Shown in pieces: positions 1-2,881 of a stretch of DNA of 6,929 nt. The translations under genes and the position numbers were made by a program. Every line of letters begins with the position of its first letter. Position 1 is the first letter of the stretch. The DNA lies in contig CAYZZT010000035.1 of assembly GCA_964483025.1 (NCBI GenBank), positions 1 to 6,929 on the forward strand. The letters are read 5' to 3'. The stretch comes from CAIZIN01 sp964483025 (GTDB lineage: Bacteria; Patescibacteriota; Minisyncoccia; Phycocordibacterales; CAIZIN01). The notes beneath the pieces were generated by a model that was given only the letters and a program-made list of their open reading frames with translations, ran no database searches and was not told the origin of the DNA.

Positions 1-133
1 CGATCTGAGCTGAAAGTGAGGCGATCATTGCCTGAAGTTCTGCTACAGTAGCTGCCTTTACAGGAGAAACTGATGCACCAACAACGAAAGCTGCAACTAA
101 TGCTATAGCTGCGATCTTTGAAATTGTTTTCAT
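1..133 (-). CDS. Secreted protein with N-terminal signal peptide (partial, C-terminus off window)
   Basis: The gene starts at ATG 133-131 and runs leftward off the window, leaving 44 codons. The visible protein begins MKTISKIAAIALVAAFVVGA and continues through SVSPVKA into ATVAELQAMIASLSAQI. This is a classic Sec signal peptide: a basic n-region (K2, K6), a hydrophobic core at about residues 7-20, and a likely signal peptidase I site after VKA at residue 27. The mature start (ATVAELQ followed by repeating A/I/L/Q) looks like a coiled or helical segment; I recall similar N-termini on secreted Parcubacteria proteins, some with peptidoglycan-binding or S-layer-type domains, but that is memory and the distal domain is not visible. 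There is no Shine-Dalgarno sequence upstream of the start. A small hairpin (GTTTGC/GCAAAC, 148-163) lies just upstream in the leader. Exact function unknown; secretion is well supported. Confidence 0.8.
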   Translation of the reverse strand, partial: MKTISKIAAIALVAAFVVGASVSPVKAATVAELQAMIASLSAQI

Positions 134-240
134 AATTTGCTTGTAACGTTTGCTTGCGCAAACTAAATATTAATTCTCTTTTGTTTATTTTTAATAATGT
201 AAAAGAAAAATTAATAACTAATAAAACTAAACCAATAATT

Positions 241-366
241 GTAAACTGATATTTACTTAGGGTCTTTCTGAAAAGACTGAGGTCTGAATACTCACTGCGT
301 AATCAGCGCAGGAGGCACTCATATTGCTATGAGAGCAATACTAACTTTTAGTTTAAATCTGCTCAG
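241..366. ncRNA. Candidate structured RNA or leader: cluster of hairpins
   Basis: Several inverted repeats follow one another in about 125 bases: GTAAA/TTTAC (241-256), GTCTTT/AAAGAC with a 4-base loop (262-277), CTGCGT/GCGCAG with one G-U pair (295-312), TATTGCT/AGCAATA with a 5-base loop (322-340) and CTAA/TTAG (341-351). The last three could be enclosed by CTGAG (277-281) with CTCAG (362-366), giving a multibranched fold. Read on the minus strand, two hairpins are each followed by TGAGT, and the unpaired segment between them contains CCTCC, complementary to a Shine-Dalgarno core. It lies about 110 bases upstream of the secreted-protein gene, so on the minus strand it could be part of a long leader. 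It matches no RNA family I recognise; tmRNA, RNase P, SRP RNA and 6S signature motifs were not seen. Confidence 0.3.
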
Positions 367-510
367 AGGTTTCACTTGCGCAAAACATAAACAAACCGAC
401 GCAAAACCAAAAGATTAGTGGCAAGGGGATTTAGAGGAAATACGGATTGGCAGACAAGTAAGGAATAAGAAATGCGGAATGCAAATGCAAGGCATCAAGT
501 GCGAAACTGG

Positions 511-601
511 ATTCACGAGTATTTTTCTGGTGAAAAATCTTCTGAACACACCTCGCGCCGTCGCGCTCCGGTCTTGCGCTCAAAAACTCTTTTGAGCTCA
601 C
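511..601 (+). repeat. Element B, copy 1 (protein-coding-capable palindromic repeat)
   Basis: This is one of three copies of a ~91-bp element (others at 1699-1789 and 5849-5938, which lie in the opposite orientation). It contains two internal hairpins, ATTTTTC/GAAAAAT type at one end and a TCAGAA/TTCTGA-type end at the other, although the latter is degraded here. In the plus frame it reads EYFSGEKSSEHTSRRRAPVL then RSKTLLSS, clearly related to the peptide encoded inside the winged-helix gene. Here it sits outside any credible gene. It is flanked by monomer-like ends (ACTGGATTC before, CGAGGATGACA after), as if B lies within a monomer of the shorter palindromic family. Confidence 0.8.
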
Positions 602-608
602 CCGTATT

Positions 609-633
609 CACGAGGATGACAATGCAGATGCGG
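609..633 (+). repeat. 25-bp direct repeat, first copy
   Basis: A 25-bp sequence starting CACGAGGATGACAATGCAGA is repeated exactly at 699-723, offset 90 bp. It comprises the CGAGGATGACA end of the palindromic monomer family plus an AATGCAGATGCGG tail. Related AATGCGGAATGCAAATGC runs occur at 472-490 and 629-645. The duplication suggests recent local copying or recombination between repeats. Confidence 0.8.
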
Positions 634-661
634 AATGCAAATGCGATACATTCAGATGCGA

Positions 662-691
662 GACTGGATTCCTGCCTTCGCAGGAATGACA
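662..691 (+). repeat. Palindromic monomer (REP-like), single copy
   Basis: The sequence GACTGGATTCCTGCCTTCGC continues to GGAATGACA and folds as TTCCTGC/GCAGGAA around a short loop. It belongs to a family repeated at least ten times in the window, with constant ends CTGGAT(T) and (A)ATGACA and a compensating variable stem. Stem changes that preserve pairing between copies (CCTGC/GCAGG here, CCCGC/GCGGG elsewhere) show that the fold is kept. It lies in noncoding DNA. Confidence 0.85.
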
Positions 692-698
692 ATGCGTG

Positions 699-723
699 CA
701 CGAGGATGACAATGCAGATGCGG
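699..723 (+). repeat. 25-bp direct repeat, second copy
   Basis: This is an exact copy of 609-633. The match does not extend on either side (bases 608/698 and 634/724 differ). Together with the monomer at 662-691 it closes the repeat block that starts near 470; DNA to the right becomes AT-rich and repeat-poor. Confidence 0.8.
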
Positions 724-750
724 GAAAATTTGGGACCTATTTTTGCCTAA

Positions 751-770
751 TACAAATTAATAAATTTGTA
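751..770. repeat. Short AT-rich palindrome
   Basis: TACAAATT and AATTTGTA form a perfect 8-bp inverted repeat around AATA. It has no T-tract on either side, so it is a poor terminator. It lies about 35 bp downstream of the -10 box of the minus-strand promoter at 813-840, so it could be an operator or the start of a leader hairpin, but chance in AT-rich DNA is a real alternative. Confidence 0.3.
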
Positions 771-812
771 CGGCTACATTATCAAAGAATCTATCATTTA
801 GGGATTACAAGC

Positions 813-840
813 ATTATATACCCTTTTTGAAAAGTGTGAA
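813..840 (-). promoter_or_regulatory. Candidate sigma-70 promoter, minus strand
   Basis: On the minus strand TTCACA (840-835; five of six match TTGACA) is followed after 16 bases by a perfect TATAAT (818-813). Transcription would start near 806 and run left through the repeat block and the hairpin cluster toward the secreted-protein gene at 133. No protein gene starts close by, so the product would be either a noncoding RNA or an unusually long leader of about 670 bases. Confidence 0.4.
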
Positions 841-859
841 ATACCTGCAATGTAAAAAC

Positions 860-868
860 TGTGGATAA
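860..868 (-). other. Single perfect DnaA-box match (TTATCCACA)
   Basis: The plus strand reads TGTGGATAA, the complement of the consensus DnaA box. It lies in an AT-rich gene-free stretch (about 740-968). I found only this one exact copy, and no dnaA or dnaN gene is in view, so this does not establish an origin. Confidence 0.3.
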
Positions 869-968
869 CTTTAAGATAGTCCGTAGTTATTAGTCTTTAG
901 TAATTAGCTAAAATACCAAATAAATACGAGAATACCTGAAATCTACCACCGTTTAAGTATAGCATAAT

Positions 969-1018
969 ATGGTAATAAAAACAAGGGAATCGGGTGTGTG
1001 ACCTGTTTTTATTACCAT
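969..1018. repeat. Long hairpin with 15-bp arms
   Basis: ATGGTAATAAAAACA (969-983) is perfectly complementary to 1004-1018, with a further GG/CC pairing (985-986 with 1002-1003) after a one-base bulge. The loop is about 15 bases. It does not resemble the other repeat families here and no T-run follows the stem. It could be a cruciform, the terminal inverted repeat of a very small element, or a transcript hairpin. It sits at the boundary between AT-rich DNA and the next repeat cluster. Confidence 0.6.
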
Positions 1019-1056
1019 CGCAGACTTACGCAGACTAGACGCCGACTACGCAGACT
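1019..1056 (+). repeat. Short direct repeats of CGCAGACT
   Basis: CGCAGACT occurs at 1019-1026, 1029-1036 and 1049-1056; the last two share the longer TACGCAGACT. A degenerate unit (ACGCCGACT) lies between. Spacing is irregular and there are no spacers of constant length, so it is not CRISPR. It begins directly at the end of the 969-1018 hairpin. Confidence 0.6.
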
Positions 1057-1084
1057 GAAATGCTGCGATGTAACACCTCTTTTA

Positions 1085-1187
1085 TGTCATCCTCGCCGTA
1101 CTCGGCGGGGATCCAAGTTAATTCGAATTTTTCAGAAACAACAAGGAAAAACAGGGCTTGGATCCCCGGGATTACCCGAGGATGATA
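1085..1187. repeat. Inverted pair of palindromic monomers with 39-bp centre
   Basis: The left arm (1085-1117, starting TGTCATCCTCG and ending GGGGATCCAAG) and right arm (1157-1187, starting CTTGGATCCCC and ending CGAGGATGATA) are inverted relatives. Each arm also folds on itself (CTCGCCGTACTCGGCGGGG on the left, CCCCGGGATTACCCGAGG on the right). The arrangement is two monomers facing each other, as at 2451-2504 (no centre) and 5956-6027 (13-bp centre). The arms match best at their outer and inner ends, while the hairpin tips differ. Confidence 0.75.
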
Positions 1188-1238
1188 ATGCGGGGAGTGG
1201 GAATGACAGAGGGAGGGTCTGTGGGTGTCTTTTAAGGG

Positions 1239-1272
1239 AAAGGCCACACGGTACTCCGCGGGGCCTTTTTTT
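1239..1272 (+). terminator. Rho-independent terminator-like hairpin
   Basis: AAAGGCC (1239-1245) pairs with GGCCTTT (1262-1268), an inner CGG/CCG pair stacks below a TACT tip, and a run of seven T follows (1266-1272). This has the form of an intrinsic terminator for plus-strand transcription. No convincing plus-strand protein gene lies upstream, so it either ends a noncoding transcript or guards the winged-helix gene's 3' end from read-through. Confidence 0.6.
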
Positions 1273-1279
1273 AGAGGGC

Positions 1280-1313
1280 AAGGTTTTTAAAATCTTCAAA
1301 TTTTAAAAACCTT
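1280..1313. repeat. AT-rich hairpin downstream of the winged-helix gene
   Basis: AAGGTTTTTAAAAT (1280-1293) is perfectly complementary to 1300-1313, leaving a 6-base loop. It is about 60 bp beyond the stop codon of the minus-strand winged-helix gene and could serve as its 3' hairpin. There is no separate T-tract after the stem on the minus strand, so termination is possible but unproven. Confidence 0.5.
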
Positions 1314-1331
1314 TCATTGTGGAGAGATGCG

Positions 1332-1362
1332 AGACTGGATTCCCGTCTTCACGGGAATGACA
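1332..1362 (+). repeat. Palindromic monomer (REP-like) at the 3' end of the winged-helix gene
   Basis: AGACTGGATTCCCGTCTTCA followed by CGGGAATGACA; the stem TTCCCGT/ACGGGAA is perfect. It ends 10 bp beyond the TAG stop of the minus-strand gene. It is preceded by GATGCG, as is the copy at 2532-2562 (both continue GATGCGAGACTGG), showing that the repeat unit sometimes carries a longer shared flank. Confidence 0.85.
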
Positions 1363-1372
1363 GAGGAGAGGT

Positions 1373-2293
1373 CTATGCCAACGAATACGTGCTCCATCTG
1401 CGCTCCCCCTCCTTTTTTAATACACCTCTGGCGACTAGGGCGAGGAGTTCACGCTGTATAGTTTTTTCGCTACAATCTTTAATAACCCCAGTAAATCCTT
1501 TGATAGTGAGTGTGCGGTGTTTCTTCACAAGGGCAATGATTATTTTCTGTCTTTTGTCCTTTATGTCCTTTAGATTATTGTTGTCCTTTATAAAGGGCAT
1601 TGTTGGTTTTGCTGTATTTTTTCCTGAATGAAAGCTTGCTGGAAAATATGATGTATTATTACTGTGAACGTTTTTTTTGTCGTCCTCGCGAAGGCGAGGT
1701 GAGCTCAGAAGAGTTTCTGAGTGCAAGGACGGAGACTGACGAGTCGAGTCGTGATCAGGAAATTTTTCACCAGAAAAATATTCTTGATCCATGTTTGAAT
1801 TTGATTGCACTGCATCCTGATGTGGCTTCTCCACCCTGAAAAATGCTTCGTCAAACGAAATAGTTTTTGTACTTACTTGAGCACCCTCTCTCCTATCCAA
1901 AAGCTCCATCATTCTTTCAAGTTCCCCTCTTATAATTGTAAAATTCATCTCACTTATAAAGCCTGCTTTATAAGCAACCTCGTACAATGATATTAGCTCT
2001 ATAATTTTTGAAACTAAATTTCGAATAAGGCTGTCTTTTACAGAAAGTGATGCAGAACTTAAAGAAATTGTGTCCTTTATAATATCACTAACAATCCTTC
2101 GAAGTGACCACTTGAGAGGTTCCTCGGAAGTAAAAAAATTACTAATCATATAGGTCGCCATAGCAATCCTTTCTGCTTTTTTGAGCACCATATAAAAATC
2201 AGAATCATTCTGAAATATGGCTAGCTTTCTAGTGTCCGATTGGGTATTTAGCGTTTGACTGTCTTTTATTGTAGGTATGTTTTTAGGGTCCAT
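1373..2293 (-). CDS. Two-domain winged-helix protein with an in-frame repeat insertion
   Basis: The 306-residue protein starts at ATG 2293 (MDPKNIPTIKDSQ) and ends at TAG 1373-1375. Residues about 30-150 form an alpha-helical domain with the run MVLKKAERIAMATYMISNFF and SEEPLKWSLR, which I recall as a conserved unnamed family in Parcubacteria. Residues about 248-303 look like a winged helix-turn-helix: helices at RQKIIIALVKKH and IKGFTGVI, a recognition helix around CSEKTIQRELLALVARG, and a wing at VLKKEGERRWSTYSL. Between them, residues 169-205 are encoded by element B plus part of a palindromic monomer (EYFSGEKFPDH... through SPRLREDD), so the linker is repeat-derived. There is no signal peptide or membrane segment. 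A near-consensus promoter lies upstream (2357-2384), but no Shine-Dalgarno sequence. A DNA-binding or regulatory role is inference; the target is unknown. The start at 2293 fits the promoter; Met35 is a possible alternative. Confidence 0.85.
   Translation of the reverse strand: MDPKNIPTIKDSQTLNTQSDTRKLAIFQNDSDFYMVLKKAERIAMATYMISNFFTSEEPLKWSLRRIVSDIIKDTISLSSASLSVKDSLIRNLVSKIIELISLYEVAYKAGFISEMNFTIIRGELERMMELLDRREGAQVSTKTISFDEAFFRVEKPHQDAVQSNSNMDQEYFSGEKFPDHDSTRQSPSLHSETLLSSPRLREDDKKNVHSNNTSYFPASFHSGKNTAKPTMPFIKDNNNLKDIKDKRQKIIIALVKKHRTLTIKGFTGVIKDCSEKTIQRELLALVARGVLKKEGERRWSTYSLA
1699..1789 (-). repeat. Element B, copy 2, inside the winged-helix gene
   Basis: This copy carries both internal hairpins intact: TCAGAA/TTCTGA near 1705-1720 and ATTTTTC/GAAAAAT near 1762-1779. 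Read on the minus strand it encodes DQEYFSGEKFPDHDSTRQSP then SLHSETLLSS in frame with the host gene. At its left, 1679-1698 is a truncated monomer (CTCGCGAAGGCGAG stem) encoding PRLREDD. The combined block 1679-1789 is 111 bases, exactly 37 codons, though the true boundaries are uncertain. Strand is given for the coding sense. Confidence 0.85.
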
Positions 2294-2356
2294 AATTTTT
2301 TTGTCTTTAAGTTTTTTTTTGATTCTTTTTTAAATTATTAGTCCTTTGATATTCGC

Positions 2357-2384
2357 ATTATAGTCCTATAAAATAATATGTCAA
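2357..2384 (-). promoter_or_regulatory. Near-consensus sigma-70 promoter for the winged-helix gene
   Basis: On the minus strand a perfect TTGACA (2384-2379) is followed after 16 bases by a perfect TATAAT (2362-2357). Transcription should start near 2350, giving a leader of about 57 bases ahead of ATG 2293. The leader is A-rich and has no Shine-Dalgarno sequence. This is the strongest promoter match in the window. Confidence 0.8.
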
Positions 2385-2393
2385 AGACAAGAT

Positions 2394-2426
2394 TAGTGAG
2401 TAGTTTGTAGTGGGTAGTGAGTAGTT
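2394..2426 (+). repeat. Direct repeat TAGTGAGTAGTT
   Basis: TAGTGAGTAGTT occurs at 2394-2405 and again at 2415-2426, with a partial TAGTGGG unit between. It starts about 10 bp upstream of the -35 box of the minus-strand promoter, so an activator or operator site is conceivable. It may equally be slippage in low-complexity DNA. Confidence 0.5.
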
Positions 2427-2450
2427 AACTTAACTAAAAACGTTCAGGTT

Positions 2451-2504
2451 TGTCATCCTTGCGAATGCGAGGATCCATGGATCCTCGCATTCGCAAGGAT
2501 GACA
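2451..2504. repeat. 54-bp perfect palindrome (abutting inverted monomer pair)
   Basis: The 27 bases starting TGTCATCCTTGCGAATGCGA are followed at once by their exact reverse complement, centred on CCATGG, with no loop. Each half is a palindromic monomer (ends TGTCAT and GGATCCA), so this is the zero-spacing version of the pairs at 1085-1187 and 5956-6027. A perfect 54-bp palindrome is expected to extrude as a cruciform and to be unstable in replication, so its exactness suggests recent formation or active maintenance. Confidence 0.95.
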
Positions 2505-2531
2505 GAAAATGCAAAATAAAATGCGGATGCG

Positions 2532-2562
2532 AGACTGGATTCCCGCCTCCGCGGGAATGACA
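2532..2562 (+). repeat. Palindromic monomer (REP-like)
   Basis: AGACTGGATTCCCGCCTCCG followed by CGGGAATGACA, with the stem TTCCCGC/GCGGGAA. It is identical over its full length to the right arm at 5997-6027. It lies 27 bp after the 54-bp palindrome and shares the GATGCG flank with the copy at 1332. Confidence 0.85.
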
Positions 2563-2601
2563 GAAAAAATACGAAAGATTCAAAGTGAAAAAAATCTCCT
2601 T

Positions 2602-2650
2602 AAGGCCTTTCCTTTCTGCAGATTTAAGGAAAGGCCTTTCACCGATTTTT
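2602..2650. terminator. Strong hairpin, probably a two-way terminator
   Basis: AAGGCCTTTCCTT (2602-2614) pairs perfectly with 2626-2638 (13 bp, 11-base loop). On the plus strand a GATTTTTT tract follows a few bases later; on the minus strand AAGGAGATTTTTTT follows. Either strand therefore carries the stem plus U-tract pattern, with longer than usual gaps to the T runs. It would insulate the winged-helix promoter region from the ftsK unit. Confidence 0.6.
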
Positions 2651-2688
2651 TAATTTTTTTTCCACTTCTTTATTTGAGTGTATAGAGG

Positions 2689-2694
2689 TATAAT
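2689..2694 (+). promoter_or_regulatory. Candidate -10 box for the ftsK unit (TATAAT)
   Basis: A perfect TATAAT lies about 190 bp upstream of the ftsK start and just beyond the terminator. The -35 region at the right distance (TTCTTT, 2666-2671) is weak. Transcription would start near 2701, and the leader would carry the hairpin at 2735-2772 and a palindromic monomer. Confidence 0.5.
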
Positions 2695-2734
2695 AGATGC
2701 AAATACAGGAAAGCATTTAAATAACTGAATGCCA

Positions 2735-2772
2735 AAGGCCGGGTCTTTTTTGGAGTCCTAAGGCCCGGCCTT
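2735..2772 (+). repeat. GC-rich hairpin in the ftsK leader
   Basis: AAGGCCGGG (2735-2743) pairs with CCCGGCCTT (2764-2772) around a 20-base loop that itself contains GGA/TCC. The T-run lies in the loop rather than after the stem, so it is not a standard terminator. It would form in the 5' leader of an ftsK transcript starting near 2701. A monomer end fragment (GCGAGGATGACA, 2784-2795) follows closely. Confidence 0.55.
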
Positions 2773-2842
2773 AAGAATGCAATGCGAGGATGACAGAAGA
2801 TACGGAATAACACAAACTAATATTAAATATCAAAAAACATAA

Positions 2843-2871
2843 CATGGATTCCCGCCTTCGTGGGAATGACA
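2843..2871 (+). repeat. Palindromic monomer (REP-like) just upstream of ftsK
   Basis: CATGGATTCCCGCCTTCGTG followed by GGAATGACA. The stem is TTCCC/GGGAA with an imperfect tip. It ends 10 bp before the ftsK start codon, so it occupies the position of a ribosome binding site, and no Shine-Dalgarno sequence is present. A second monomer follows inside the gene at 2919-2950. Confidence 0.85.
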
Positions 2872-2881
2872 AAGAAAAACA

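Noticed and set aside
241..366. Known RNA families (tmRNA, RNase P, SRP RNA, 6S, tRNA)
   Set aside because: None of their signature motifs could be found on either strand, so the region is only listed as a candidate structured RNA.
329..418. 29-codon frame (MRAILTFSLNLL...) with AGGAGG at 310-315
   Set aside because: The AGGAGG is about 13 bases from the ATG, too far for good initiation, and both ATG and AGGAGG lie in the hairpin cluster. No other gene here uses a Shine-Dalgarno sequence.
472..750. 92-codon plus-strand reading frame
   Set aside because: It is made almost entirely of repeats (element B copy 1, a monomer and the 25-bp duplication). No non-repeat protein sequence or ribosome binding site supports a gene; the open frame is a property of the repeats.
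1019..1056. Possible CRISPR array
   Set aside because: Units are only 8-10 bp with irregular 2-12 bp spacing, and no cas genes are present. The palindromic monomers are also scattered and in mixed orientation, unlike CRISPR repeats.
998..1306. 102-codon plus-strand reading frame
   Set aside because: It crosses half of the 969-1018 hairpin, the CGCAGACT repeats, a monomer pair and a terminator. Composition is Arg/Cys-rich and low complexity, and no protein family is recognisable.
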